Positions 1-7,869 of a DNA stretch of 18,824 nucleotides are shown here, in pieces. A program made the translations under genes and the position numbers. The stretch is from Planctomycetota bacterium (GTDB lineage Bacteria > Planctomycetota > Phycisphaerae > WQYP01): positions 1-18,824 of the forward strand of contig JAJZOA010000092.1 in the NCBI GenBank assembly GCA_021852225.1. The letters run 5' to 3'. Position 1 is the first letter of the stretch. Every line of letters starts with the position of its first letter. The notes under the pieces are model-generated. The model searched no databases. It was not told the DNA's origin and was given only the letters and a program-made list of their open reading frames with translations.

Positions 1-476
1 AAAATTTCGTTGCGCTTCTTTTCGCCGCCGGAGAAACCTTCATTAACGGACCGGTTCAGAAAGCTCTGATCCATTTCCAGAAGTTTCATTTTTGCCTTGA
101 TCATTTTAAGGAAATCCATGGCATCGAGTTCTTCCTGTCCCCGATGTTTGCGAATGGCATTGACCGCCGCCTTAAGAAAGTAAGCCGTGCTGACGCCGGG
201 AATTTCAACCGGATATTGGAACGCCATAAACAGACCTTCGCAGGCGCGTTCTTCGGGGGACATTTCCAGAATATCCACACCGTTTAGCAGCACCTGCCCG
301 CTGGTAACCTGATAGGTTTCCCTGCCGGCCAGAACCGATGCCAAAGTGCTTTTTCCAGAGCCGTTGGGGCCCATAATGGCATGCACTTCGCCGGCATTGA
401 CCGAAAGACTGATTCCCTTAAGAATCTCTTTTCCACCCACGGACGCGTGCAAATCTTTAATTTCGAGCATTGCCAT
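1..476 (-). CDS. sufC: Fe-S cluster assembly ATPase SufC (3' end outside window)
   Basis: SufC is the ABC-type ATPase of the cytosolic SufBCD scaffold that assembles iron-sulfur clusters. About 158 N-terminal codons are visible. The start [10 protein letters not shown] is followed by a Walker A motif GPNGSGKST (residues 36-44), then a Q-loop region [13 protein letters not shown], and the SufC-type signature [11 protein letters not shown] right at the window edge. The stretch between Q-loop and signature has the usual SufC pattern. Walker B and the remainder lie beyond position 1. The start at 476 is the first ATG before the conserved beta strand; a second ATG two codons later is possible. It follows sufB on the same strand after 52 bp, so the two are almost certainly one operon (B-C order as in most bacteria). 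Identification is secure from the motifs. Confidence 0.96.
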   Translation of the reverse strand, partial: MAMLEIKDLHASVGGKEILKGISLSVNAGEVHAIMGPNGSGKSTLASVLAGRETYQVTSGQVLLNGVDILEMSPEERACEGLFMAFQYPVEIPGVSTAYFLKAAVNAIRKHRGQEELDAMDFLKMIKAKMKLLEMDQSFLNRSVNEGFSGGEKKRNEI

Positions 477-528
477 GAAGACTGTTCCTTATGATTGAAT
501 AGTTCATTGAATCGTTGTTTTCCGCCGG

Positions 529-1974
529 TCAGCCGACGCTGCCTTCCAGACTTACGCCAAGAAGCTTCTGCGCTTCAACCGCGAATTCCATAGGCAGTTC
601 CTTGAAAACTTCCTTACAGAAGCCGTTGATGATCATGTTCACAGCGTCCTCCAGAGCAATACCGCGCTGCTTGCAATAGAAAAGCTGATCTTCGCCGATT
701 TTGCTGGTAGATGCCTCATGTTCCGCCTTGGAACTGGTATTGCGAACTTCTATATATGGGAAAGTATGAGCACCGCATTTGTCGCCCAGCAGCATGGAAT
801 CGCATTGGGTGTAATTGCGTGATCCAGTGGCGGCCTTGAGAATTTTCACCAGCCCGCGATAGGTATTCTGGCCATGGCCGGCGGAAATACCTTTTGAAAC
901 AATGGTGCTGCGGGTATTTTTCCCGATATGAATCATTTTTGTGCCGGTATCCGCCTGCTGGCGGTGATTGGCCAATGCGACGGAATAAAATTCCCCCACA
1001 CTGTTGTCGCCCTGCAGAATAACACTCGGGTATTTCCAGGTAATGGCCGAGCCTGTTTCAACCTGCGTCCAACTGATGCGAGAGCTATCTCCCAGGCACT
1101 TTCCGCGCTTGGTTACAAAATTGTAAATACCCCCCTTGCCGTCCTTGTCGCCGGGGTACCAGTTCTGAACTGTCGAATATTTAATTTGTGCGCCTTTAAG
1201 CGCGACAAGTTCCACAACCGCGGCATGAAGCTGGTTTTCATCGCGCTGAGGCGCGGTGCAACCCTCCAGATAACTGACATATGCGCCTTCCTCGGCAACA
1301 ATCAGCGTGCGTTCAAACTGGCCGGTATTTTTGGCGTTAATGCGGAAATATGTGGAAAGCTCCATCGGGCAGCGAACGCCCTTGGGAACGTAGCAAAACG
1401 ATCCGTCGGAAAAGACCGCGGAATTAAGCGTGGCGAAGAAATTATCGGAATAGGGCACCACTGAGCCTAAATACTTTTTCACCAGTTCCGGATGTTTATG
1501 TACCGCTTCAGAAAACGAACAGAAAATGATGCCGACTTCCGCAAGTTTTTCCTTAAACGTGGTGGCAACAGATACACTGTCAAACACCGCGTCAACTGCT
1601 ACGCCGGCCATGATCTTCTGTTCATGCAGCGGAACGCCGAGCTTGGCGTAAGTTTTCAGCAGTTCGGGATCCACTTCATCCAGACTGCTGAGCAGTTTTT
1701 TAGGTTTGGGCGCGGAATAATAAATAATGTCCTGGTAGTCTATTTTAGGGTAATGCACGTTCGGCCACGTTGGCTCGGTCATGGTTTGCCAATGGCGAAA
1801 GGCCTTAAGCCGCCATTCCAGAAGAAACTCTGGTTCGTTTTTAAGCTTTGAAATGGCGCGAACCGTGCCTTCCGTCAGGCCGCGGGGCAGCGAATCCGCC
1901 TCAATATCAGTAACAAAGCCCCATTGGTATTCTTTGTTGGCAATATTTTCAATTGTTCCAGAATCGGTGGGCAT
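529..1974 (-). CDS. sufB: Fe-S cluster assembly scaffold protein SufB
   Basis: SufB is the scaffold subunit of the SUF system; with SufC and SufD it builds iron-sulfur clusters in the cytosol. The 481-residue product matches the usual SufB length. Conserved segments can be read throughout: YWTNVHYPK-like [21 protein letters not shown] near the N-terminus, [26 protein letters not shown] in the middle, and the C-terminal core [20 protein letters not shown], followed by [21 protein letters not shown] and [20 protein letters not shown]. The cysteine in NYTQC corresponds to the one implicated in cluster assembly in E. coli. A longer frame opens at 2022, but I choose ATG 1974: it begins at the family N-terminus and has GAGG about 11 nt upstream. 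A promoter and a palindromic operator lie upstream (2049-2095). Confidence 0.96.
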   Translation of the reverse strand: MPTDSGTIENIANKEYQWGFVTDIEADSLPRGLTEGTVRAISKLKNEPEFLLEWRLKAFRHWQTMTEPTWPNVHYPKIDYQDIIYYSAPKPKKLLSSLDEVDPELLKTYAKLGVPLHEQKIMAGVAVDAVFDSVSVATTFKEKLAEVGIIFCSFSEAVHKHPELVKKYLGSVVPYSDNFFATLNSAVFSDGSFCYVPKGVRCPMELSTYFRINAKNTGQFERTLIVAEEGAYVSYLEGCTAPQRDENQLHAAVVELVALKGAQIKYSTVQNWYPGDKDGKGGIYNFVTKRGKCLGDSSRISWTQVETGSAITWKYPSVILQGDNSVGEFYSVALANHRQQADTGTKMIHIGKNTRSTIVSKGISAGHGQNTYRGLVKILKAATGSRNYTQCDSMLLGDKCGAHTFPYIEVRNTSSKAEHEASTSKIGEDQLFYCKQRGIALEDAVNMIINGFCKEVFKELPMEFAVEAQKLLGVSLEGSVG

Positions 1975-2048
1975 CGAGAAAACTACCTCAAGCAAAAGGT
2001 AAATAGTCCTAAAACCAGTCAATGGCAGGGCATTCCTTTATAAACCGT

Positions 2049-2077
2049 ATAGTACGGCTGCTGAAGGGCGAAGTCAA
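2049..2077 (-). promoter_or_regulatory. Predicted sigma70-type promoter of sufBC
   Basis: On the minus strand TTGACT (2077-2072, 5 of 6 consensus bases) and TACTAT (2054-2049, 4 of 6) are separated by exactly 17 bp. This predicts a start near 2042 and a leader of about 68 nt before sufB at 1974. The -35 box touches the palindrome at 2077-2095, so a protein bound there would contact the polymerase directly. Confidence 0.65.
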
Positions 2078-2095
2078 TTGAGACGCAGTCTCAAT
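2077..2095. promoter_or_regulatory. Perfect 8-3-8 palindrome, candidate operator for sufBC
   Basis: ATTGAGAC GCA GTCTCAAT is a perfect inverted repeat with 8-bp arms and a 3-bp centre. Its inner part, TGAGACGCAGTCTCA, shares the outer TGAGA/TCTCA arms of the Fur-family 7-1-7 box (TGAGAATnATTCTCA), but not the AT-rich centre. It is centred about 44 bp upstream of the predicted sufB transcript start, and about 90 bp upstream of the ASCH gene on the other strand. A Fur-like or Rrf2-like iron or Fe-S sensor is the natural candidate by context, but the binder is unknown. Confidence 0.5.
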
Positions 2096-2173
2096 AAGCA
2101 TTCGCTTTCGCGCACAAGTTTCCCGTCTCGGCCACGGTGACGCAGGTGGAATTTCAGGGTATTCTCGTCGCCT

Positions 2174-2731
2174 GTGCTGCTGTTGAAGAAACATCTTGTA
2201 GAGTTGGTCATTGCCGGCAAAAAACGTCAGACAATCCGCTTCTGGTCCCGGCCTATTGTGAGCGTTGGGCAAATCAGTTTTACACCCGGACTGGGTAAAA
2301 TATTGATTACAAAAGTGGAGCAGTTAGCCGAGATTGAGCAATTGACCCAGACCGACGCCTTGGCGGATGGTTTTGCCAGCCGGGCCGAACTTCTGGATGA
2401 ACTAAAACGGCTTTACCCCACCGTTCCGCCCGGCAAGCGGCTTTATCGCGTGGTATTTGAATGGCCAGTGCCAAACGCTGTGCCAGAGTCCGGTTCCGCG
2501 CCCCCTGTTTGCTCCCTGCCCACTGTTTCGGAGGCTGGTCCGTCCGTCGTCATACGTCGGGGCCATTCGCCACGGCCCGGCGGCAAACCGATCAGGCCGG
2601 TGGCCGCGCCGTCAGGGAAAGTCACTCTGACCAATGGGATGAACGCGAGTCAACGGACAGAATTGCGGAATTTCATACAAAATCGCGCCGCGGCGGCGGG
2701 CTGGCTCGGCAATCGCCGATCCTTTCCCTGA
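2174..2731 (+). CDS. ASCH-domain protein with unusual C-terminal tail
   Basis: Residues 1-95 read as an ASCH domain, a small beta-barrel related to PUA and thought to bind RNA or nucleotides. The opening LLLKKHLVELVIAGKKRQTIRFW carries the family's GKKxQTIR motif; VSVGQISFTPGLG, the DGF segment in DALADGFASRAELLDEL and the closing RLYRVVFEW also fit. The start is GTG; the frame is closed by a TGA at 2138-2140, and no ATG lies in between. The last 85 residues (about 101-185) are rich in Pro, Gly and Arg and match nothing I know; typical ASCH proteins end near residue 110. The tail could be a read-through into non-coding DNA after loss of an original stop. gmhA starts 49 bp downstream, so the pair may be co-transcribed. 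The molecular function is not established for this family. Confidence 0.8.
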   Translation: MLLLKKHLVELVIAGKKRQTIRFWSRPIVSVGQISFTPGLGKILITKVEQLAEIEQLTQTDALADGFASRAELLDELKRLYPTVPPGKRLYRVVFEWPVPNAVPESGSAPPVCSLPTVSEAGPSVVIRRGHSPRPGGKPIRPVAAPSGKVTLTNGMNASQRTELRNFIQNRAAAAGWLGNRRSFP

Positions 2732-2780
2732 TCAGATGCGCGGTTTGCTCTCAATCGAATTCCGGGTGATGATAGCGGGC

Positions 2781-3374
2781 ATGACACAAACACCACCCGA
2801 CAATGACCGCTGGATTCAGACCTATATTGATCAGACGCTTGCGACGATTACGGAGCTAAAGAGCCAGTCGCGGGCAATTGGACAAATCAGCAATCTTATT
2901 GCCGAGGCGCTTTTTTCCGGGCACAAGCTGCTGACCGCCGGCAATGGCGGGTCGGCGGCGGAAGCATTGCACTTGGCGGAGGAATTAACCGGCCGTTACA
3001 ACCGATCAGACCGTCCGGCACTCCCCGCCCTGTGTCTGGCGGCGGATACCACCGCCCTTACCTGCATCGCCAATGACTGGGATTTTTCCAAAGTGTTTTC
3101 GCGGCAAATAGAAGCGTTTGCTCAGGCGGGCGATGTGCTGGTGCTTTTTTCCACCAGTGGAAACAGCGCGAATGTCATTGCCGCGGCGGCGGTCATGCGG
3201 CAGCGCGGCGGAAAAGTGGTGGGCCTGCTGGGCAAGGGCGGCGGCAAACTGCTGGCAATGTGTGATGCGGCTATTGTGGCGGCCGGCGCAAAAAGCGGTG
3301 CGATTCAGGAAGCTCACCAGGTCATTTTGCACCTGATACTCGAACGCGTTGAACAGTACGACACCGCAGGTTAA
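2781..3374 (+). CDS. gmhA: Phosphoheptose isomerase GmhA (SIS domain)
   Basis: GmhA converts sedoheptulose 7-phosphate to glycero-manno-heptose 7-phosphate, the first step of the ADP-heptose pathway for lipopolysaccharide core sugars. The 197-residue product has family length and one SIS domain. Visible motifs are GNGGSAAEALHLAEELTGRY (residues 55-73), FSTSGNSANVI (123-133) and AIQEAHQVILHLI near the C-terminus. By comparison with the E. coli enzyme, the zinc ligands would be His64, Glu68, Gln176 and His184, all present. I chose ATG 2781 because the conserved helix begins shortly after it; ATG 2769 in the same frame is possible and neither has a strong ribosome binding site. The related initiator protein DiaA is less likely given the intact metal site. 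Its TAA overlaps the stop codon of the convergent regulator. Confidence 0.88.
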   Translation: MTQTPPDNDRWIQTYIDQTLATITELKSQSRAIGQISNLIAEALFSGHKLLTAGNGGSAAEALHLAEELTGRYNRSDRPALPALCLAADTTALTCIANDWDFSKVFSRQIEAFAQAGDVLVLFSTSGNSANVIAAAAVMRQRGGKVVGLLGKGGGKLLAMCDAAIVAAGAKSGAIQEAHQVILHLILERVEQYDTAG

Positions 3375-4510
3375 GCACTGTTTTGCTGCCCGCCCGTCCC
3401 GCTAAAGGCGTCCGATATCTGGCCGAAAATGCGCGGTTCAGTTTGGCTTTTCTTTTTGCGCCATGCCGACGGCGTTTGTCCCGTATTTTGCTTGAAGATC
3501 CGGTGGAAATACTGATAGTCGCGAAATCCGGAGGCGCGCGCTATTTGGGCCAGCCCGTCCGGCGTGCCGCGCAGCAATTGCATCGCATGATTCATGCGCA
3601 GTGCATTTAACTGCTGGTGCATGGTCATGTGAAGTTGCTGTCGAAAATAGTTTTGCAGTGCCTGTCGGGAGGCGCCGACATGGCGAACCAGGCTTGCAAT
3701 TTTAAATGGACCGCGAAAATTCTGGCGCATGTAACGCAATGCTTCAGCTACCCTTACATCCAGGCGATGCAAGACATCGGTCGACGCGCGGGCAACAATG
3801 CCGCCGTGGGGAATGGCGATCGGGTGTGTCGTGGATGATTCTGACATCAGATTATGAAGCGTCTGGGCGGCACGCAATCCCCATTGTTCCAGATTCAAAT
3901 CCACACTGGTCAATTGAACCGGTGAGTGCAGGCATACGGCGGGAAAATTATCCACGCCGATAATCGACACATCATCGGGTACCCGGAAGCCCGCTTCAAG
4001 GCATATCCCCATTACTTCAACGGCCGCTTCATCGTTCACCGCCATTAAGCCCATGGGCATGCGTTCGGGAATCAATATTTTCCGCAGACGATTAAGGGGA
4101 ATAGCCTTGACACTGACGCCGGCCGCTTTGCATCGGCTGCGCAGTCCGGCAAAGCGAGCCTTTTCCGAGGCGCTTCGCCGGGACCGCATCTGAACAAAAA
4201 CGATCCGGTCCAGTTTAGACGCGAAAAAATGCTCCGCCGCGGCCGCACCGACACCGGCATCATCGCAGCAGACAACCTGGGAACCAGGAACAGGCCGGTG
4301 AGGGTCTAAATTGACGATCGGGCCGTGAATGGCACGGGCCATGCGCTGAAGGGTTTTATCGCGTCCGCTGAAAACGATGACGCCGTCGTACTTGCGCCGG
4401 ATGGGCAGGCGGTTGGCAAAGCGCACGCGGGTGTCAAGTATCCAGCCCCGCCCGGCGGCATATATGGCAATACCGCGCAAAAGCCGTTCATCCCACCACC
4501 AGAGCGCCAC
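3371..4510 (-). CDS. XylR-type transcriptional regulator (LacI-like sensor plus AraC HTH)
   Basis: This is a two-part sugar-responsive regulator like E. coli XylR. Residues about 1-260 form a LacI/periplasmic-binding-type sensor: it opens ALWWWDERLLRGIAIYAAGR, then KYDGVIVF, AVNDEAAVEVMGICLEAGFR and VPDDVSIIGVDNFP, all family landmarks. The last third is an AraC helix-turn-helix domain, from EALRYMRQNF through HVGASRQALQNYFRQQLHM to FHRIFKQNTGQTPSAWR. About 380 residues is normal length. The frame stays open to a TTG at 4693, but upstream of about 4530 the opposite strand encodes an AraC-domain remnant, so the extra N-terminus looks like antisense. I therefore use GTG 4510; GTG 4591 is the main alternative. 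None has a convincing ribosome binding site. The gene probably controls the divergent glycosidase-like gene; that is inferred from position. Confidence 0.85.
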   Translation of the reverse strand: MALWWWDERLLRGIAIYAAGRGWILDTRVRFANRLPIRRKYDGVIVFSGRDKTLQRMARAIHGPIVNLDPHRPVPGSQVVCCDDAGVGAAAAEHFFASKLDRIVFVQMRSRRSASEKARFAGLRSRCKAAGVSVKAIPLNRLRKILIPERMPMGLMAVNDEAAVEVMGICLEAGFRVPDDVSIIGVDNFPAVCLHSPVQLTSVDLNLEQWGLRAAQTLHNLMSESSTTHPIAIPHGGIVARASTDVLHRLDVRVAEALRYMRQNFRGPFKIASLVRHVGASRQALQNYFRQQLHMTMHQQLNALRMNHAMQLLRGTPDGLAQIARASGFRDYQYFHRIFKQNTGQTPSAWRKKKSQTEPRIFGQISDAFSGTGGQQNSA

Positions 4511-4529
4511 AAGAATATGCCTGCGCCGG

Positions 4530-4832
4530 TCCGGGTTGCCGGGCGGACGGGAGGATCGGATCGGTCGGGCGGCGAGCGTATCCAGGCCCACGCTGGAACG
4601 CCGCTTCGCGTCGGCGCTCAGGTCGAGTCCGGCGGTGGAAATTTCCAGAACCCAGGCCGAACTGGCGCGGCGTATTTTGGTCACCACGGACAAGCCAATC
4701 GAGCGAATCGCCGTGGATGTCGGCTATTCGTCCGCAAGACAATTGCGTATTTCATTGCGGGATCATTTTGGGAAAACTCCCAGTGAATTGCGGGGTACAA
4801 CGGCCAAAGGATCGGTCGCTCTGGCTGTTTAA
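4530..4832 (+). pseudogene. 3' remnant of a second AraC/XylR-type regulator
   Basis: The plus strand here encodes most of an AraC-type DNA-binding domain: SVSRPTLERRFASALRSS, then ELARRILVTTDKPIERIAVDVGY and LRISLRDHFGKTPSELRG, ending at a TAA at 4830-4832. This is the pattern of the last third of a XylR-type regulator, with two HTH motifs and the closing FGKTPSELR. No sensor domain precedes it. Upstream of about 4530 the same frame gives low-quality sequence antisense to the minus-strand regulator. The first conserved HTH residues therefore start almost exactly where the minus gene begins. A plausible origin is a formerly divergent pair of regulators fused by a deletion that removed the intergenic region and about three quarters of this gene. 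It is very unlikely to encode a working regulator. Confidence 0.72.
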
Positions 4833-4935
4833 ATACAGCCCTGGCCTTGCAGAGTTCGGCAGATATTCTTTAAGATGCGACGGCCCGATTGTAAGTCAGT
4901 CGCGGCATGCCGCGGAAATTCATCCACAGGTGCTT

Positions 4936-7098
4936 ATGAATCGACGTGCTTTTCTGGGTCTTATCGGGTTGCTTTCAGCTGTGCCCGCCGCAGTGCCCGC
5001 AGCCGGTTCGCCTCCTCAATCCGATCCGCAGCCTGACGGGGTACCCCAGGCATCTGAACTATCGGGCGACTGGATATCATTTGCCGACCTTCACACGCTT
5101 CCATCCGTTAACAGTCCCAAGGGCGGCTGTCAGGTTGGCGCGAACCTTTTATCAATTGAGGCACTGACCTTTCCGCCATTCAGCCAGGGGGGAGGAACGG
5201 CCGGCCTGTCCATCAATGGCACGCCGATAAACGCGGCGGCGTATCGCTGGTGCGCCCATGAAGTATTGCGGCGAGCCGTTGTGCCCGGAACAATGCTGCA
5301 CTGCGACACGGCAGTTCGACTATGCCATGACTGTCCGCTTGTGCTTTTTAGCCTGCGAATGCATAACGCCGGTAATCTGGCGCAAACTGTCCACCTTGAA
5401 ATCGCGCTGGACGCATATATTCGCAACGAGCCGGGAGTCTGGTCCTGGTGGGTACCGCGTCCGGCTAAAGCGGCGGAATTTAAATTGAATGCGTCCACTG
5501 GCACGCAAACGGTGACGATTGAGGATGCACGCAGCGCCTCGGCGGCCAGTTTTGCGTTTTCTGGACTGGCACCGAGGCGGATTAACCGCAGTGAACATTC
5601 GGCAGCCGCACATTGGAACCTGTTGATTCCACCTGCCCAGGGGGTGCACATTGGTATGGTGCTGGCGGTGGGCGAAACCCCAGCACAAAGTGCCGCTCTG
5701 GCGACCCGCCGCGCTGCCGCGTTTGAATTGCATTTTGCCGAAGTCCAGGCAGCCTGGCAGCAACAATTTGAATCTGCCTTCACCCCCGGCAACAAACTGT
5801 TTTCGGGAAATCTTCCCGTTTTGCACACGACTGATGTGGAAATGCGACGTGTCTATTACATGTCGGTTGCGTCTCTGCTTGCGCTTCAACGGCGCTGCTT
5901 TTCGACAGCGCAAAATGCGTACGTCACGGGTGGTCCGCAATGCGCCGCGTCGTTAATGTATTTCTGGGATACATTTACATGGTCGACACTTCATGCCCTG
6001 CTGGACCCGGAAAATATGAAAAAGATGCTGCTGCGCTGGCTGAATCTGAATATTCACAACTGCTATGCGCAGGACATGAATTCTGGAGCGGGCGTGGGAC
6101 CGTGGTACAGTTTTAATGATTATGTTGTATTTTATCAAATAGATACATACATTCGTGTAACCGGCGACATTGCGTTTCTTCATATGCCGGTGGCCGGCGG
6201 GACGGTTCTGGATCAGTTGGAAAAAATGGCATTCTGGTGGCGGCGGCTGGTCAAGCCGGGCTGTCCGCTAGCGGATTACGGCCTCGCCGATAACCTGCTC
6301 GAATGCGTACCCACTTATGCCCATGTGGTTGCATCCTTAAATGCCGCGAATGTCTGGATGATGCGACAATTGTCAGCTTGGCTGCATATGACCGGCGCAC
6401 GCCACCAGGCCGATGCGGCGGCGCGGGAGGCTGAAAAACTGGCCGGCCATGTGAAAGACCTTTACATTCCCGGCACTGGATACTGGAACACGATTCATCC
6501 CGGTGAACGAAAAGTGCCGGTTCGCCATTGCATCGACTTTTTTACGGTCATTGCCTGCATGAACAGAGATCTGTCTCCTTTAATGCGGCATCAGATGGCG
6601 GAATTTGTAGACCTGCATTTATTGACGGACCATTGGATGCGGGCACTGGCCATCGATGATCCCGCCGCGCCCGTATCCAATCGCCCGGACCACGGTCCGA
6701 TGGGGGCATACGATGCGTGGCCTCCGTTTACCATAGATGCCCTGTGCCGAATTGGACATTGGCCGATGGCTTTGGCTTTTCTTCGCCGATGCGCACGGAC
6801 AACCCGTGAAGGGTGTTATGGCCAATCGCACGAATTGCTCACGACATCCGATAATTCACCGGTCCGTAAGGCGCACCGGGGCGGCCAAATGTATAATTGC
6901 TCCTGCTCTGGAGCGTTCGCCGATGTTATAATCCGAACTTTCTTCGGAGTAGAATTTGATCATGAAGGGCGGCCAACACCCTTATCCCCAAGTGTTGCCA
7001 GAGGGTTTTCCGGAACGCTCATTGGTATCCGGGCGGGTACGCCCAATGCGCGGCATTGGTCGGTTCACAGCGGTGCCAGCGGTTTGAAGATAGAATAA
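4936..7098 (+). CDS. Secreted six-hairpin glycosidase-like protein
   Basis: The 720-residue product starts MNRRAFLGLIGLLSAVPAAV, a signal peptide with a Tat-like RRAFL motif and an Ala-rich cleavage region near residue 24. Residues about 30-290 look like an all-beta N-terminal domain. The C-terminal half (about 295-690) has the spaced aromatic helices of an (alpha/alpha)6 barrel glycosidase. Examples are SLMYFWDTFTWSTLHALLDP (Asp345 a candidate acid), AYDAWPPFTIDAL and the late GQSHELL. This arrangement recalls clan GH-G/L/M enzymes (GH63, GH78, debranching-enzyme-like), but I cannot assign a family or substrate. A longer frame opens at 4717 inside the AraC remnant; I chose ATG 4936 because it begins the signal peptide and has AGGTG just upstream. 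Location beside a XylR regulator supports a role in polysaccharide use outside the cytoplasm. Confidence 0.78.
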   Translation: MNRRAFLGLIGLLSAVPAAVPAAGSPPQSDPQPDGVPQASELSGDWISFADLHTLPSVNSPKGGCQVGANLLSIEALTFPPFSQGGGTAGLSINGTPINAAAYRWCAHEVLRRAVVPGTMLHCDTAVRLCHDCPLVLFSLRMHNAGNLAQTVHLEIALDAYIRNEPGVWSWWVPRPAKAAEFKLNASTGTQTVTIEDARSASAASFAFSGLAPRRINRSEHSAAAHWNLLIPPAQGVHIGMVLAVGETPAQSAALATRRAAAFELHFAEVQAAWQQQFESAFTPGNKLFSGNLPVLHTTDVEMRRVYYMSVASLLALQRRCFSTAQNAYVTGGPQCAASLMYFWDTFTWSTLHALLDPENMKKMLLRWLNLNIHNCYAQDMNSGAGVGPWYSFNDYVVFYQIDTYIRVTGDIAFLHMPVAGGTVLDQLEKMAFWWRRLVKPGCPLADYGLADNLLECVPTYAHVVASLNAANVWMMRQLSAWLHMTGARHQADAAAREAEKLAGHVKDLYIPGTGYWNTIHPGERKVPVRHCIDFFTVIACMNRDLSPLMRHQMAEFVDLHLLTDHWMRALAIDDPAAPVSNRPDHGPMGAYDAWPPFTIDALCRIGHWPMALAFLRRCARTTREGCYGQSHELLTTSDNSPVRKAHRGGQMYNCSCSGAFADVIIRTFFGVEFDHEGRPTPLSPSVARGFSGTLIGIRAGTPNARHWSVHSGASGLKIE

Positions 7099-7774
7099 AA
7101 TGTGGTCAATGAATATGATTATTCATAACAAACGCAAGTCGCCTGTTCTTGGCGAGCAACCTGGCTGATTTTCCTTAGCCCGCATTCATGACACCACTGA
7201 TATACCTCTTGCGGCCAATAACTGAACCTAATCGATCATTTGAAAATTGAGCGTAAGGGTGTTCTTTCGCGCGTCTTCGTGTCGAAGCGGTAAAAATCGG
7301 CTATTGGCCATCAATCCTCGCTTTTTTGTCCTTGGGCGTATCGTCAACGCTTTGGCGAAAAATTCACCGTGGGGGACGCGGAGGAACGCAGATGATTTGG
7401 AATTGATTCACTTGTATTTATGTTGTTGATTGAAATTCCGAATGCCCCGGCGCGGTGCAGGCACCAATCAACAATCGGGCGAAACTTGCCGACCAGGAAA
7501 TAAAATCCTGCTGATGCATGCGTCACTGACTGGCCTGGACTACGTCGCGACGGGGCAGGCCCGGGGATTGTCCCCAGCCTTCAACCACCGCTGGACGTTG
7601 CAGTTGCGGCTAAGGCCTGTCCCCTGCGCGAGCCCGCTGATATCGGGATTATTTTACTTCCCGATCGCCAATAACCGGATGTAGCCGCTCGCAACGTCCG
7701 TCAAAGATTGCGATTAATCGAACAATTTGTCGACCGCCACTCAGGCGGAACATGAGAGGCGCGTTTCGATCGGG
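7099..7774. other. Gene-free region between glycosidase and PEP-CTERM gene
   Basis: I see no credible protein gene in these 676 bp; short open frames of 60-84 codons lack ribosome binding sites and recognisable content. An AT-rich hairpin (ATGAATA/TATTCAT, 7109-7126) lies 11 nt after the glycosidase stop but has no following T run, so it is a weak terminator candidate at best. At 7373-7392 the sequence GGGGGACGCGGAGGAACGCA resembles dispersed intergenic motifs seen in related genomes, from memory only. The most structured part is 7546-7665, listed separately. Confidence 0.5.
7546..7665 (+). other. Highly structured segment, possible non-coding RNA
   Basis: A long interrupted stem can form between 7546-7561 and 7614-7630: CGCG pairs with CGCG, then GGGG with CCCC, then CAGGCC with GGCCTG, broken by a 2x2 internal loop and one bulged T. 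Inside it two further hairpins fit: GGGGA/TCCCC (loop TTG) and CCAGC/GCTGG. A separate hairpin follows, ATCGGG/CCCGAT at 7642-7665 with a 12-nt loop. I recognise no known RNA family (not 6S, SRP, tmRNA or RNase P). Strand is a guess because such stems fold on either strand. Confidence 0.3.
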
Positions 7775-7778
7775 AAAA

Positions 7779-7816
7779 TAAAAAACCTCCGGAAGAATTG
7801 TCAGTTCTTCCGGAGG
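7779..7816 (-). terminator. Intrinsic terminator of the PEP-CTERM gene
   Basis: A perfect 12-bp stem CCTCCGGAAGAA/TTCTTCCGGAGG (7786-7797 with 7805-7816) with a 7-nt loop is followed on the minus strand by TTTTTT and more A/T. It lies 54 nt after the stop codon of the gene ending at 7870. This is a textbook Rho-independent terminator and probably ends the prepilin/PEP-CTERM transcript. Confidence 0.9.
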
Positions 7817-7869
7817 AGGAATAGCAAAGACATTTCCTTAATTACAGGCTTGCGCTCCGCAAGTCAGAT

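Noticed and set aside
928..1464. Plus-strand open frame of 178 codons across sufB
   Set aside because: It is antisense to the well-conserved sufB coding sequence and has no recognisable domain.
2009..2272. Minus-strand open frame of 87 codons upstream of sufB
   Set aside because: It runs across the predicted suf promoter and palindrome and antisense to the ASCH start; composition is not protein-like.
4325..4560. N-terminal extension of the plus-strand AraC remnant
   Set aside because: Before about 4530 the translation is Arg/Ser-rich sequence antisense to the intact sensor domain of the minus regulator, with no similarity to a XylR sensor.
5130..5940. Minus-strand open frames of 206-232 codons inside the glycosidase-like gene
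   Set aside because: They are mirror frames of a GC-rich coding sequence, lack ribosome binding sites and have no domain.
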